64,000 nucleotides of DNA from Alphaproteobacteria bacterium (GTDB taxonomy: Bacteria; Pseudomonadota; Alphaproteobacteria; Oceanibaculales; Oceanibaculaceae), in assembly GCA_018823745.1 (NCBI GenBank), contig JAHJHR010000011.1, forward strand, positions 293,802 through 357,801. The letters are read 5' to 3'. Below are positions 20,482 through 30,845 of this stretch, piece by piece; the first letter of the stretch is position 1; each line of letters begins with the position of its first letter. The notes below the pieces were generated by a model that ran no database searches, was not told where the DNA came from, and worked only from the letters and a program-made list of their open reading frames with translations. The translations under genes and the position numbers were made by a program.

Positions 20482-22016
20482 AGATCCTCGGTTACAGAAG
20501 GCAGGTCGCCAGCCGCCCGGCCCAGCGCGCCAGAGGTGACCAGATCGGTCGCCGCGGCGATGTCCGGTGCCATATAGCGGTCATCCGCCAGTGTGGGAAC
20601 GCTTTTGCGCAAGGCGGCGCGCGCCCGCTCCAGCGCCGGGCTGGAGATAAGCGGCGCGCGGAAGTCGCAGCCCTGGGCGGCGGCCAGCAGCTCGATTCCA
20701 ACCACGCCGGCAGCATTACGGGCCATCGCCAGCAGTCGGCGCGCGCCATGCGCCGCCATCGAGACATGATCCTCCTGATTGGCCGAGGTCGGGATTGAAT
20801 CAACGCTGGCCGGATAGGCGTTCTGCTTGTTCTCGGAGACCAGCGCCGCCGCCGTTACCTGCGGGATCATGAAGCCGGAATTCAGCCCCGGCTTCGGCGT
20901 CAGGAAGGCTGGGAGTGCGGACAACACCGGATCGACCAGCATGGCAATGCGGCGCTCGGCCAGCGAGCCAATTTCGCAAATTGCCAGCGCGATCGTGTCG
21001 GCGGCGAAGGCCACCGGCTCGGCATGGAAATTCCCGCCGGAGATCACCTCGCCCTGCTCGGCGAAGACCAGCGGATTGTCGGTGACGCCATTGGCCTCTA
21101 TCGCCAGCGTGGCCGCCGCCTGGCGCAAGATATCGAGGCAGGCACCCATGACCTGCGGCTGGCAGCGCAGGCAATAGGGGTCCTGCACCCGGTCATCACC
21201 GATCAGATGCGAGGCGCGGATGGCACTGCCCTGCATCAGACTGCGTAGCGCCGCCGCCACCTCGATCTGGCCGCGATGCCGGCGCAGATCATGGATGCGC
21301 GCATCGAACGGCCCGTCGGAGCCGCGCGCCGCATCGGTGCTGAGCGCGCCGGTGACCAGCGCCGCCTGGAACACCCGCTCCGCCTCGAACAGCCCGGCTA
21401 GGGCCAGCGCGGTCGAAGCCTGGGTGCCGTTCAGGAACGCCAGCCCCTCCTTTGGCCCCAGCACCAGCGGTTCCAGCCCGGCCTCGGCGAGCGCCTGCAG
21501 GGCCGGCACGCGCGCGCCGTCCACGAAAAACTCCCCCACGCCCATCTGTGCCGCCGTCATATGGGCCAGTGGTGCCAGATCCCCTGACGCGCCGACCGAG
21601 CCCTGCCCTGGCACGACAGGAATCAGCCCTTTCTCCAGGCAGGCGGCCAGATGCATCAGGCTGGACCAGCTTATGCCCGACGCACCCTGTGCCAGGCTGG
21701 CCAGCTTCAGCGCCATCATCAGCCGCACCACCGGCACCGGCAGCGGATCGCCCACCCCGGCAGCGTGCGACAGCACGATGTTGCGCTGCAGGGTCTCGAT
21801 ATCCTCCGCGCCGATGCGGATGCTGGCCAGCTTGCCGAAGCCGGTATTGATGCCATAGACCGGCTCACCGGCTTTCAGGATGTCCTGAACTGTCCGGGCC
21901 GCCGCATCCACCTGCGGCCGGCAATCCGCATCAAGCCGGGCATCCGTGCCAAAATAGATCGCGCGCCAGTCCGACAGCGGCACCGAGCCTGCCCGCATCG
22001 TCACGAGGTCGCTCAT
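20478..22016 (-). CDS. hutH: Histidine ammonia-lyase (histidase)
   Basis: Deaminates L-histidine to trans-urocanate, step 1; 512 aa from the ATG at 22016. The self-cyclising MIO triad is A143-S144-G145 within [15 protein letters not shown]. Active-site text [13 protein letters not shown] and the C-terminal [14 protein letters not shown] are present. The start overlaps the hutI stop as ATGA. The longer upstream frame is a shadow of hutI. Confidence 0.98.
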   Translation of the reverse strand: MSDLVTMRAGSVPLSDWRAIYFGTDARLDADCRPQVDAAARTVQDILKAGEPVYGINTGFGKLASIRIGAEDIETLQRNIVLSHAAGVGDPLPVPVVRLMMALKLASLAQGASGISWSSLMHLAACLEKGLIPVVPGQGSVGASGDLAPLAHMTAAQMGVGEFFVDGARVPALQALAEAGLEPLVLGPKEGLAFLNGTQASTALALAGLFEAERVFQAALVTGALSTDAARGSDGPFDARIHDLRRHRGQIEVAAALRSLMQGSAIRASHLIGDDRVQDPYCLRCQPQVMGACLDILRQAAATLAIEANGVTDNPLVFAEQGEVISGGNFHAEPVAFAADTIALAICEIGSLAERRIAMLVDPVLSALPAFLTPKPGLNSGFMIPQVTAAALVSENKQNAYPASVDSIPTSANQEDHVSMAAHGARRLLAMARNAAGVVGIELLAAAQGCDFRAPLISSPALERARAALRKSVPTLADDRYMAPDIAAATDLVTSGALGRAAGDLPSVTEDL

Positions 22017-23221
22017 TGCCCCCTCCAGATGCGCGCCCATAGCGGGTTGAAGCCGATGCGGTAGACCAGTTCCGCCGGATGCTCGATATCCCAGATTGCC
22101 AGGTCGCAGGATTTTCCGGCCTCCAGCGTGCCGATACTGTCCTGCCGGCCCAGCGCCCGCGCCGCCTCCAGCGTCACCCCGGCCAGGCATTCCCCGACCG
22201 TCAGGCGGAACAGCGTCGCGCCCATATTCATGGTCAGCAGCAGCGAGGTCAGCGGCGAGGAACCGGGGTTGCAATCCGTCGACAGCGCGATGGCGACACC
22301 GTGCTTGCGCAGCAGATCGACCGGCGGTTGCTTTGTCTCCCGCAGGAAATAGAACGCGCCGGGCAACAGCACCGCCACCGTGCCAGCCTTCGCCATGGCG
22401 GCGATGCCGGCCTCGTCGGCATATTCGATATGGTCGGCGGACAACGCCCCCTGCTCCGCCGCCAGCTGCGCGCCATGCAGATTGGACAGCTGGTCGGCAT
22501 GCAGCTTCACCGGCAAGCCATGCGCCTTGGCGGCGGCAAACACCCGCGCGGTCTGCTCCGGCGAGAAGGCGATGGTCTCGCAGAAGGCATCTACAGCGTC
22601 GGCCAGCCCCTCGGCGGCCAAGGCAGGGATCATCTCCCGGCAGACAAGATCGATATAGGAATCCTTGTCGTCCCCCGCCTCCGGCGGCATTGCATGCGCG
22701 CCCAGGAAGGTGGTGACGATGTCGATGGGCCGCTTCTTGCCCAGCGCCCGCGCGGCGCGCAGGGTCTTGCGCTCATCGGCGAGGGAAAGGCCATAGCCGG
22801 ATTTCGCCTCCAGCGTCGTCACCCCCTCGGCGATCAGCGCGTCGAGGCGCGGCAGGGCGGTGGCGACCAAATCATCCTCGCTGGCCGCCCGCGTGGCCTT
22901 CACGGTGGAAACGATGCCGCCACCGGCCTTTGCAATTTCGGCATAGGAGGCACCGGCCAGGCGCTGCTCGAATTCCCGCGCGCGGTCGCCGCCATGGACG
23001 ATGTGGGTGTGACAGTCGATCAGGCCGGGCGTGATCCACCGGCCCGCGCAATCGATGCGCTCGGCGGCCTCCCAGCCGGCAGGCAGGTCGCGCATCGGTC
23101 CGGCGAAGGCGATCCTGCCGCCCACCGCTGCGACCGCGCCATCCATCACCACCCCGATGCCGTCCCTGTCGGGCGCAAGGGTTGCGAGGCGCGCGTTCAG
23201 CCATATTCTATCGAAGCGCAT
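22013..23221 (-). CDS. hutI: Imidazolonepropionase
   Basis: Amidohydrolase-superfamily enzyme opening the imidazolone ring to N-formimidoyl-L-glutamate, step 3; 402 aa. Metal ligands are in [13 protein letters not shown]; the family text [20 protein letters not shown] and [13 protein letters not shown] is clear, with [12 protein letters not shown] near the C-terminal metal Asp. It is the promoter-proximal gene of hutIHGU, with two operator palindromes just upstream. Confidence 0.98.
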   Translation of the reverse strand: MRFDRIWLNARLATLAPDRDGIGVVMDGAVAAVGGRIAFAGPMRDLPAGWEAAERIDCAGRWITPGLIDCHTHIVHGGDRAREFEQRLAGASYAEIAKAGGGIVSTVKATRAASEDDLVATALPRLDALIAEGVTTLEAKSGYGLSLADERKTLRAARALGKKRPIDIVTTFLGAHAMPPEAGDDKDSYIDLVCREMIPALAAEGLADAVDAFCETIAFSPEQTARVFAAAKAHGLPVKLHADQLSNLHGAQLAAEQGALSADHIEYADEAGIAAMAKAGTVAVLLPGAFYFLRETKQPPVDLLRKHGVAIALSTDCNPGSSPLTSLLLTMNMGATLFRLTVGECLAGVTLEAARALGRQDSIGTLEAGKSCDLAIWDIEHPAELVYRIGFNPLWARIWRGQ

Positions 23222-23241
23222 CGAGGGGCTCCGTCGTCATT

Positions 23242-23253
23242 TGTCTATACATA
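23242..23253. promoter_or_regulatory. HutC operator candidate 1
   Basis: TGTCTATACATA between divergent hutI and hutF, a near-palindrome with TGTnTA/TAnACA arms typical of GntR/HutC-family sites. It lies about 20 bases before hutI, overlapping its likely -10 region (GATTAT on the minus strand). Confidence 0.65.
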
Positions 23254-23271
23254 ATCCGATGGGGGAATAAT

Positions 23272-23283
23272 ATGTCTAGACAT
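23272..23283. promoter_or_regulatory. HutC operator candidate 2
   Basis: ATGTCTAGACAT is a perfect 12-bp palindrome. The centres of the two boxes are 31 bases apart, about three helical turns, so two HutC dimers could sit on one DNA face and shut both directions. Confidence 0.7.
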
Positions 23284-23331
23284 AATTTTCGGGCCTGATG
23301 AATGATGCCCCAAAATGATGGAGTTCGCACG

Positions 23332-24687
23332 ATGCGTCGGCTGATTTTCGACCATGCCTTGCTGCCCGATGGCTGGGCCGACCGGGTCGCCCTGACCATT
23401 TCCGATGGCTGGATCGAGACGGTCGAGCCGAATGCGGATGGCCCTGGCGAGCGCATTGCCGGCATTGCCCTGCCCGGCATGCCGGACCTGCACAGCCATG
23501 CCTTCCAGCGTGGCATGGCAGGTCTGGCGGAAACCCGCGGCCCGGCTTCCGACTCGTTCTGGACCTGGCGGCAGGTCATGTATCGTTTCCTGGAGCGGCT
23601 GACACCCGAGACGGTGGAAGCGGTCAGCGCCTTTGCCATGATGGAGATGGTCGAGGGTGGCTTCACCGCTTTGGCGGAATTCCACTATCTGCACCATGAT
23701 TCCGCCGGCCAGCCCTATGCCGACCGCGCCGAGCTGTCGGCCCGCATCGCGGCGGCGGCGGCGGCCAGTGGCATCGGCCTGACCCTGCTGCCGGTATTCT
23801 ATGCCCATAGCGGTTTCGGCGGATTGCCGCCAACCGATGGGCAGCGCCGCTTCGTCAACGACATCGATGGTTTCGCGCGCCTGCTGGAAGGTGCTGCCAA
23901 GGCCATCGCCCCCCTGCCCGATTCCCGGCTGGGCGTCGCCCCGCACAGCCTGCGGGCGGTAACGACGGAGGAGATTACGGCGCTGGTTGGAATGGTCCCG
24001 GACGGGCCGATCCATATCCACATCGCCGAGCAGATGCAGGAGGTCGAGGACTGTCTCGCCTGGTCGGGCCGCCGGCCGGTGGAATGGCTGATGGACAGCC
24101 AAAAGGTGGACGAACGCTGGTGCCTGGTCCACGCCACGCATCTGCTGCCGGCGGAGACAACAGCCATGGCCGTGTCGGGCGCTGTCGCCGGTCTGTGCCC
24201 GCTGACCGAGGCCAATCTGGGCGACGGCATCTTCGATGGCGTGAATTATCTGGCGCAGGGCGGGCACTATGGCATCGGCAGCGATTCCAATATCGAGCTG
24301 GATGCCGCCGGTGAGCTGAAGATGCTGGAATACAGCCAGCGCCTGCGCGACCGTGGCCGCAATCTGCTGGCCCCCGCCGAAGGAGCCTCCACCGGCCGCG
24401 CGCTCTACACGGCGGCGCTGGCGGGTGGTAGCCAGGCTCTGGGCCGCAAGATCGGCGCGCTGGAGGCCGGATATCGCGCCGATATCGTGGTGCTGGACGG
24501 CGAGCATCCCGACCTTGCTACAGCCAAGGGCGACCGCTGGCTGGATGCCTATATCTTCGTGGCCGGCAAAGCCGCCATCGACACAGTCATCATCGGCGGT
24601 GAGGTGCTGGTTGAGGGCGGACGGCACCGCGCCCGTGACACCCTCGCCGCCCGCTACCGCGCGGCGCTGGCCAGCGTAAAGGCCTGA
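23332..24687 (+). CDS. hutF: Formimidoylglutamate deiminase
   Basis: Amidohydrolase converting N-formimidoyl-L-glutamate to N-formyl-L-glutamate and ammonia; 451 aa. Metal-site text ALPGMPDLHSHAFQRGMAGLAE and GIGSDSNIEL are visible, with IHIHIAEQMQEVEDC in the barrel core and VLDGEHPDL near the end. The ATG at 23332 follows GGAG with an 8-base gap and begins at the natural N-terminus MRRLIFDHALLPDGW; the ATG at 23302 is less likely. hutC follows after 8 bases. Confidence 0.96.
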   Translation: MRRLIFDHALLPDGWADRVALTISDGWIETVEPNADGPGERIAGIALPGMPDLHSHAFQRGMAGLAETRGPASDSFWTWRQVMYRFLERLTPETVEAVSAFAMMEMVEGGFTALAEFHYLHHDSAGQPYADRAELSARIAAAAAASGIGLTLLPVFYAHSGFGGLPPTDGQRRFVNDIDGFARLLEGAAKAIAPLPDSRLGVAPHSLRAVTTEEITALVGMVPDGPIHIHIAEQMQEVEDCLAWSGRRPVEWLMDSQKVDERWCLVHATHLLPAETTAMAVSGAVAGLCPLTEANLGDGIFDGVNYLAQGGHYGIGSDSNIELDAAGELKMLEYSQRLRDRGRNLLAPAEGASTGRALYTAALAGGSQALGRKIGALEAGYRADIVVLDGEHPDLATAKGDRWLDAYIFVAGKAAIDTVIIGGEVLVEGGRHRARDTLAARYRAALASVKA

Positions 24688-24695
24688 CCCCCGCC

Positions 24696-25406
24696 ATGGC
24701 CGCCGCGCCCAATCTGCACCAGCGCATCCGCGAGGAGATCGAGGCGCGCATCCTGTCCGGCGAATGGCCGCCGGGTACGCGCATCCCGGTCGAGCACGAG
24801 TTGATGGCCCGGTATGGCTGCGCCCGCATGACGGTCAGCAAGGCGCTGTCGGCCCTTGCCACCAGCGGCTTGATCCAGCGCCGGCGGCGCACCGGATCGG
24901 TGGTTGCCGCCCCGACCCAGCCGCGCGCAATCCTGCAGATTCCCGATTTCGCGCAGGATGCGGCGACTGCCGGCGTCAGCTACCGCTTCGACATCCTGCA
25001 TCGTAAGGTGGAGCGTCTCGGCCCGGCGGCAGCCCAGCGGATCGGGCTACCCGCCGACCAGGAGATGCTGTCCATCGAGACGGTCCATATCTATGACGGG
25101 GAGCCGGTCGCCGATGAGCGCCGGCTGATCAACCTGGCGGCCGTGCCGGCAGCGCGGGACGAGGCCTTCGAGCGTATCCCGCCCGGCTCCTGGCTGCTGG
25201 AGCGCGTGCCCTGGAGCGACGCCGAGCATGCCATCCGCGCGATCAACGCCAATGCCGAGCAGGCCCGCCGCCTTGCAATGGCGGCGGGCGCTGCCTGCCT
25301 GCTGGTCGAACGCCGGACCTGGCAGGCCGGCAGCTTCATCACCGAGGCCCGCACGCTCTATCCGGGTGACCGGCACTCCCTGATCGGCCGGTTTTCGCCC
25401 CGCTAG
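24696..25406 (+). CDS. hutC: Histidine utilization repressor, GntR/HutC family
   Basis: 236-aa DNA-binding repressor. An N-terminal winged helix (about 6-75) contains GTRIPVEHELMARYGCARMTV and SKALSALATSGLIQRRRRTG (quoted in parts); the C-terminal UTRA effector domain (about 90-236) is expected to bind urocanate, the usual hut inducer. It is co-transcribed with hutF and should act on the two palindromes at 23242-23283. The stop TAG overlaps the convergent hydrolase stop at a CTAG. Confidence 0.93.
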   Translation: MAAAPNLHQRIREEIEARILSGEWPPGTRIPVEHELMARYGCARMTVSKALSALATSGLIQRRRRTGSVVAAPTQPRAILQIPDFAQDAATAGVSYRFDILHRKVERLGPAAAQRIGLPADQEMLSIETVHIYDGEPVADERRLINLAAVPAARDEAFERIPPGSWLLERVPWSDAEHAIRAINANAEQARRLAMAAGAACLLVERRTWQAGSFITEARTLYPGDRHSLIGRFSPR

Positions 25407-26944
25407 AGCCGCAGCATCAGCCCTTCCGGCGTGGCCGCATAGCCGGTCAGCGTGCGTTCGGCATGATGCAGACGCCAGTTCAGCATGCGCTGGGCATAGT
25501 CACGCACCGTCACGGCATGGGCGGGGTCCTCGGCCAGATTATGGAACTGGCCGGGGTCCTTGCTCAGGTCGAACAGCAGCGGCGGCAGGGCTGCGAAATG
25601 CACGTATTTCCAGCTCTCATCCTGTACCACGGCCAGCGAGCACTGATCCATGGTCAGGCCCAGCGGTTCCTCCGGCTTGGAATAGAAGACGTTGCGGAAA
25701 TCGAACTCGTAATGCACCTCACGCCGCCAGGTATCCGGCGCCCCCCCATCGCGCAGGAAGGGCAGCAGTGAATGGCCGTCGCAGGCGCGCGGGCAGTCCT
25801 GGCCAATCCATTCCAGCACGGTCGGCATCAGATCGACCGATTCGGTGAACTGCCGGACGATCTGGCCACGCGTGCCATTGGCGCTGGCATCCGGGTCGCG
25901 CACGATCATCGGGATGTGGAAGCTCTCGTCGAAATAGCCCAGCTTGCCCAGCAGATGATGGTCGCCCAGCTGCTCGCCATGGTCGCAGGTCAGGATGATC
26001 AGCGTGTCATCCCACTGGCCGCTGTCCTTCAGATGCTGGAAGACCCGGCCAAGATGGGCGTCGATTTCCTCCATCAGCCCGTAATAGCTGGCGCGCATCT
26101 GACGCACCTCGGCCTCGTCCATATCGGCGCCCAGCCCCTCGCCATTCTCGAAGAAGCTCTTGCGCTTCACCGAGTCCAGATAGAAGCGCAGCATCGGGTG
26201 CTGCTTCGCTTCTTCCTCAACACTGGCGGCCCGCAGCGGCGGCGGGCAGTCGGCGGCATCGAACATGTCGTGATAGGGTGCGGGGGCCGCGAAGGGCGGA
26301 TGCGGTCGCCAATAGCCCAGATGCAGGAACCAGGGCTTCTTGTTGGCACCCCGGATATGGTCGAGCCCGCGGTCGGTGAACCAGGCCGTGTCTGACAGCT
26401 CCGCCGGGATGCGGCTGGGCTTGCGGGTCGCCCCGATCTCGCCCGGTGCCAGATCCTGCGGCAACCAGATATCCCAGGGATTCTCCGGCAGCGCCAGGCC
26501 ATTCGCCACCAGCCAGCCGAAATACGCCTCCATCTTCATGCCCCAGGAGCCGACCGGCCGCCAGCCATCCATTAGATCGCCCAGCACCTTGAAGCGCGGG
26601 TCTTCCGCCGCCACCTCGCGGGGATCCGGCGTGGTGGTGGTATAGCCGACAATGGCCGGGTCATAGCCCTTCTTGCGGGCTTCCTTGGCGACATTGGTGT
26701 GGCGCGCATCCAGGGGAATGGTGTTCTGCACCGCCCGGTGGTTCATCATGTACAGGCCGGTCAGCAGGCTGGCCCGCGCCGGGCCGCAAGGTACGGCCTG
26801 GGTATAGTGCCGGGCGAAGGTGACGCCCTCCGCCGCCAGGGAGGCGATGTTCGGGGTCTTCACCACCGGATGGCCCAGCATCGGCAGGGTATCGCCGCGC
26901 CACTGGTCGACGACGATCAACAGCACATTCTTGCGCTTGGTCAT
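25403..26944 (-). CDS. Phosphonate monoester hydrolase / sulfatase-fold phosphodiesterase
   Basis: 513-aa alkaline-phosphatase-superfamily enzyme closely resembling the PMH enzymes of Rhizobium leguminosarum and Burkholderia caryophylli (PehA), which hydrolyse phosphonate monoesters and phosphodiesters and show promiscuous sulfatase activity. The formylglycine site is C53-G-P-A-R57 in AVPCGPARASLLTGLYMMNH; D13 (VVDQWRGD) and CDHGEQLGDHHLLGK provide metal ligands. No signal peptide, so it acts in the cytoplasm. GAGGA lies 5 bases ahead of the ATG at 26944; the upstream ORF start at 26977 is rejected. It closes a peptide-type ABC importer operon, 13 bases after the last permease gene. Formylglycine maturation needs an enzyme not encoded in this window. 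Confidence 0.92.
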   Translation of the reverse strand: MTKRKNVLLIVVDQWRGDTLPMLGHPVVKTPNIASLAAEGVTFARHYTQAVPCGPARASLLTGLYMMNHRAVQNTIPLDARHTNVAKEARKKGYDPAIVGYTTTTPDPREVAAEDPRFKVLGDLMDGWRPVGSWGMKMEAYFGWLVANGLALPENPWDIWLPQDLAPGEIGATRKPSRIPAELSDTAWFTDRGLDHIRGANKKPWFLHLGYWRPHPPFAAPAPYHDMFDAADCPPPLRAASVEEEAKQHPMLRFYLDSVKRKSFFENGEGLGADMDEAEVRQMRASYYGLMEEIDAHLGRVFQHLKDSGQWDDTLIILTCDHGEQLGDHHLLGKLGYFDESFHIPMIVRDPDASANGTRGQIVRQFTESVDLMPTVLEWIGQDCPRACDGHSLLPFLRDGGAPDTWRREVHYEFDFRNVFYSKPEEPLGLTMDQCSLAVVQDESWKYVHFAALPPLLFDLSKDPGQFHNLAEDPAHAVTVRDYAQRMLNWRLHHAERTLTGYAATPEGLMLRL

Positions 26945-26957
26945 TTTTTCCTCAGGT

Positions 26958-27854
26958 CTAACGCAGGGTGGGATCAAGTCGGTCGCGCAGCCAGTCGCCG
27001 ACCATGCTGATGGAGAAGGTCGTCAGCACGATGACAGCACTGGGGGCGAGTAGAATCCAGGGGGCGGATTGCAGATATTCCCGGCCATAGCCGACCATGT
27101 TGCCCAGGCTGGTCAGCGGTGGCTGCACGCCGAGGCCCAGAAAGGACAGGCCGGATTCCAACAGGATCACCTCCGGGAAGGTCAGCGTGACACTCACGAT
27201 CAGAGTGCTGGCGATGTTCGGCAGCACATGCAGCCCATAGACGCGCAGCGGCGACGCACCGATGTCGCGTACCGAGGCGGCATAGCCCTGCTCATTGGCA
27301 GCAATGGTCAGGCCACGCGCGATGCGGGCCGCGCGCTCCCAGCCATAGAAGCCCATCAGGCATATGAACAGGGTCAGCGTGTTGCCGAAGAAGGCCAGCA
27401 CCGCCAGCGCGATGATCATGAAAGGCATGGACGCCTGGAAGTCGATCAGCGTCAGCACCACCTGCTCGACCAAACCCCTGAAATGCGCCGCAAGGAAACC
27501 CAGCAGCACGCCGATGGTGGCAGACAGGATCGTGCTGGCAAAGGCGATCAGCAGGCTGATGCGGATCGATATAACCAGCCGTGACAGCACGTCCCGGCCC
27601 AGCTCGTCCGTGCCCAGCGGATGCGCCCAGGTGCCGCCCATGAACACCGGCGGGGCCAGCCGCGCCTTCAGGTCGAGCGCGCTGTAGATATAGGGCGCCA
27701 GCAGATCGGCAAAGATCGCGACGATCAGCGTCGCGGCAATCCAGGTGATTCCGAAGATCACCAGCGGCGGATAGGCCTCCAAAAAGCGCGACAGTTTCCC
27801 GCGCTCAGCCTTTTCAGCCTCGGCGGCGAGAGGGGTGGTTTCGATGCTCGCCAT
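26958..27854 (-). CDS. ABC transporter permease, DppC/OppC type
   Basis: 298-aa inner-membrane subunit with an N-terminal cytoplasmic tail, one early transmembrane helix (around 35-55) and the five-helix BPD domain. The OppC-type HPLGTDELGRDVLSRL and the coupling loop ENEQGYAASVRDIGASPLRV-like region (ANEQGYAASVRDIGAS) are present. It follows the DppB-type gene after one base. Confidence 0.94.
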   Translation of the reverse strand: MASIETTPLAAEAEKAERGKLSRFLEAYPPLVIFGITWIAATLIVAIFADLLAPYIYSALDLKARLAPPVFMGGTWAHPLGTDELGRDVLSRLVISIRISLLIAFASTILSATIGVLLGFLAAHFRGLVEQVVLTLIDFQASMPFMIIALAVLAFFGNTLTLFICLMGFYGWERAARIARGLTIAANEQGYAASVRDIGASPLRVYGLHVLPNIASTLIVSVTLTFPEVILLESGLSFLGLGVQPPLTSLGNMVGYGREYLQSAPWILLAPSAVIVLTTFSISMVGDWLRDRLDPTLR

Positions 27855-27855
27855 A

Positions 27856-28794
27856 TCAGCCTCCTGCCTTCACGGTGCGGCCGCTGCGCAGGCGTGGATC
27901 GATCCAGCCATACAGCGCATCGACGACCAGGTTGGAGGTCACCATGCAGGCCGCGACCAGCAGCAGAATGGCCTGAACCACGGCCAGATCGCGATTGGCC
28001 ACGGCGGAGACCAGCAGCCGCCCGACGCCGGGCCAGGAGAACACGCTCTCCACCACCACCGCGCCGGCGATCAGGCTGCCGACCATGAAGCCGATGATGG
28101 TGACAGTCGGGATCGCCGCATTCGGCAGCGCGTGGCTGGTCACAACCCGCCGCCAGATCAGCCCTTTGGCCGAGGCGGTGCGGATATAGGGCTGACCCAG
28201 CACTTCCAGCATGGCCGAACGGGTGAAGCGGGCCAGGATCGCCGCACCGCCCAGCCCCAGCGTGACAATCGGCAGGACCGCATGCCAGGGACTGGTATAG
28301 CCACCGCTGGGCAGCCAGCCGAGATTGACCGCGAAGACCAGAACCAGCACCAGGCCCAGAACGAAGCTGGGGATGGTGTAGCCGGCCACCGACAGGCTCA
28401 TCACCAGCCGGTCGATCAGCGAATTGCGATGCAGGGCAGCGAAGATACCGGCCGGAACGCCGATCAGCAGTTTCAGCGCGAAGGCCGGCAGGGTGATTGC
28501 CAGCGTCGCCGGGATACGTTCGAGCACCAGATCAATGGCCGGGCGGCCATCGCGCATCGACTGGCCGAAATTGCCTTCCGCGATGTTCAGGAAATAGCCG
28601 AGATACTGCCGCCACAGCGGCGCATCCAGCCCCCAGCCCTTGCGGAACGCCTCAAGCGCTTCGGGCGGGGCATCCGGCGACAGGATCAGCAGGGCCGGGT
28701 CACCGGACAGGCGCAGGATGACAAAGGCAAAGCTGAGCACCAGAAAGATGGTGATCAGCGCCCGCAACCCGCGCGACGCGATATAGCGCAGCAT
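27856..28794 (-). CDS. ABC transporter permease, DppB/OppB type
   Basis: 312-aa inner-membrane subunit. The typical N-terminus MLRYIASRGLRALITIF is followed by FAFVILRLSGDPA; the EAA-like coupling loop is YIRTASAKGLIWRRVVTSHA; VVVESVFSWPGVGRLLVSAV lies near the C-terminus. It follows the ATPase gene by 9 bases and pairs with the downstream DppC-type permease. Confidence 0.94.
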   Translation of the reverse strand: MLRYIASRGLRALITIFLVLSFAFVILRLSGDPALLILSPDAPPEALEAFRKGWGLDAPLWRQYLGYFLNIAEGNFGQSMRDGRPAIDLVLERIPATLAITLPAFALKLLIGVPAGIFAALHRNSLIDRLVMSLSVAGYTIPSFVLGLVLVLVFAVNLGWLPSGGYTSPWHAVLPIVTLGLGGAAILARFTRSAMLEVLGQPYIRTASAKGLIWRRVVTSHALPNAAIPTVTIIGFMVGSLIAGAVVVESVFSWPGVGRLLVSAVANRDLAVVQAILLLVAACMVTSNLVVDALYGWIDPRLRSGRTVKAGG

Positions 28795-28803
28795 GGTGCC
28801 TCC

Positions 28804-29787
28804 TCAGGCCGACGCAATCGGGGAAAGCAGATGGCAGGCCGCCTTGCGGCCATCGCCGATATCGGCCAGCACGGGCCTCACCTCCCGGCAGGCGGCGGTG
28901 GCATAGGCACAGCGCGGATGAAAGGCGCAGCCGGACGGCACCTGTACCGGGTTGGGCGGATCGCCCTGCAGGACGATGCGCTCATACCCCTCCTGCCGCC
29001 AGGGCGACGGAATGGCCGAGACCAGCGCCTTGGTGTAGGGATGCGCCGGCTCGTGAAACAGTTTCTCCGGCTCGCCCTGCTCGACGATGCGACCGAGATA
29101 CATGACGGCCACCTCGTGGCTGACCTGGCGCACCACCTTCAGATCATGGCTGATGAACAGGAAGGCGACGCCGAACCGGTCCTGCAGATCGAGCAGCAGA
29201 TTGATCACCTGCGCCTGGATCGAGACATCCAGCGCCGAGATCGGCTCGTCGCAGACCAGCAGGCTGGGCTCCAGGATCAGCGCCCGCGCCAGCACGACGC
29301 GCTGGCGCTGGCCGCCGGACAGTTCATGCGGGAAACGCTCAAACAGATGCGGCGTCAGGCCGACGGCGGCCATCAGGTCGCGCGCCTTCTCACGGCGCTC
29401 CGCCGGGGTGCCGATTTTGAAAACCGTCAGCGGCTCCATCACCTGCGCCACCACAGGCAGGCGGCGATCCAGCGCGCCCAGAGGGTCCTGATAGACCATC
29501 TGCATGCGCTGGCGCAGGGCGCGCCACTCCGCGTTTCGACGGGCCGGCACATGCCCGCCCTCGAAACGCACGGCACCGGCAGTCGGTGGCAGCAGCCCCA
29601 GAACCAGCTTCGCCGTGGTCGACTTGCCGCAGCCCGATTCGCCGACCAGCCCCAGCGTCTTGCCGGGAGAGACCGCGAAGGAAACCCCGTCCACCGCCCG
29701 CAGGGTCGCCGGCTGGCCGAACAACCCGCCGGGGATACGGACCGGATAGTGCCGGACCAGCGAGTCCACCTCCAGCAGCGCACTCAC
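28804..29787 (-). CDS. ABC transporter ATP-binding protein, DppF/OppF type, GTG start
   Basis: 327-aa ATPase. Walker A is [13 protein letters not shown], the signature LSGGQRQRVVLARAL, Walker B LLVCDEPISALD, and the C-terminal oligopeptide/dipeptide domain has the Cys set CAFHPRCAYATAAC. The start GTG at 29787 overlaps the stop of the preceding ATPase gene (GTGA) and gives the natural N-terminus [16 protein letters not shown]; the longer frame upstream is a shadow. Confidence 0.94.
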   Translation of the reverse strand: MSALLEVDSLVRHYPVRIPGGLFGQPATLRAVDGVSFAVSPGKTLGLVGESGCGKSTTAKLVLGLLPPTAGAVRFEGGHVPARRNAEWRALRQRMQMVYQDPLGALDRRLPVVAQVMEPLTVFKIGTPAERREKARDLMAAVGLTPHLFERFPHELSGGQRQRVVLARALILEPSLLVCDEPISALDVSIQAQVINLLLDLQDRFGVAFLFISHDLKVVRQVSHEVAVMYLGRIVEQGEPEKLFHEPAHPYTKALVSAIPSPWRQEGYERIVLQGDPPNPVQVPSGCAFHPRCAYATAACREVRPVLADIGDGRKAACHLLSPIASA

Positions 29788-30845
29788 AGGCTGTCTGCCT
29801 TCAGACAGGCCACCTGATGCGCCTTGTCGATATGCCCCAGCCCCGGCACCTCGGCGGCGCAATCGGCATCGGCATGCGGACAGCGCAGCCGGAAGGAGCA
29901 CCCGCCGGGCAGCTTGCCCGGTTCCGGCACTGTACCGGCAATTGCTTCCAGCCGGCGATGCGGCGCATCCAGATCGGGCAGTGCGGCCAGCAGGCCCTGG
30001 GTGTAGGGATGGCCCGGCGTGGCGAACAAAGCGCGGCTGTCGGCCGCCTCGACGACACGGCCGGCATACATCACCATGACCCGGTCGCAGATATCGGCAA
30101 TGACGCCCAGATCATGCGAGATCAGCGCCAGCGCCATGCCGCTGTCCTGGCGGATTTCCCGCAGCAGGTCGAGAATCTGCGCCTGGATGGTGGCGTCCAG
30201 CGCCGTGGTCGGCTCGTCGGCGACCAGCAAATCCGGTTCGCCGGCCAGTGCCATGGCGATCATGACGCGCTGGTTCATGCCGCCAGACAATTCATGCGGG
30301 TAGGCGCTGAGCCGCTGGCCGGGATTGGGAATATGCACGCGGTCGAGCAGGCGCAGCGCTTCCGCCCGGGCCGCCTGCCCGGTCAGCCCGCGATGCAGGG
30401 AGATCGATTCGGCCAGTTGTCGGCCGATGCGGTGCACCGGGTTCAGCGAGGAGGCCGGGTCCTGAAAGATCATGGCGATCTGCTTGCCGCGGATGCGCGC
30501 CATGGCGGCATCGGAGAAATCGTGCATCGGCTGGCCGTCCAGCGACACCGTGCCGCCAATCCGCGCCCGCTTGCCTAGCAGGCGCAAAGCGGCCAGCCAG
30601 GTTACCGATTTGCCGCAGCCGGATTCACCGACAATGCCGATGGTCTCGCCGCGCCTGATCTCCAGATCGATGCCATGCAGCACCGGCACATGGCGCTTGC
30701 CATCGTCGAAAGCGACGGTCAGCCCGGCGATGCGCACCAGCGCGTCGCCGCTGCCCTGGGCCGCAATCGGCTTGGCGACGGCCGGGGCAAAGCCCCGAAC
30801 CGTCGCCGCACCCGGTTGCAGCCCGACAAAGTCGAGCGTGCTCAT
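29784..30845 (-). CDS. ABC transporter ATP-binding protein, DppD/OppD type
   Basis: 353-aa ATPase. Walker [30 protein letters not shown]-loop, signature [15 protein letters not shown], Walker [14 protein letters not shown]-terminal Cys-rich oligopeptide domain ([14 protein letters not shown]). About 35 extra residues precede the ATPase fold, longer than usual. The ATG begins directly after the TAA of the binding-protein gene. Confidence 0.94.
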   Translation of the reverse strand: MSTLDFVGLQPGAATVRGFAPAVAKPIAAQGSGDALVRIAGLTVAFDDGKRHVPVLHGIDLEIRRGETIGIVGESGCGKSVTWLAALRLLGKRARIGGTVSLDGQPMHDFSDAAMARIRGKQIAMIFQDPASSLNPVHRIGRQLAESISLHRGLTGQAARAEALRLLDRVHIPNPGQRLSAYPHELSGGMNQRVMIAMALAGEPDLLVADEPTTALDATIQAQILDLLREIRQDSGMALALISHDLGVIADICDRVMVMYAGRVVEAADSRALFATPGHPYTQGLLAALPDLDAPHRRLEAIAGTVPEPGKLPGGCSFRLRCPHADADCAAEVPGLGHIDKAHQVACLKADSL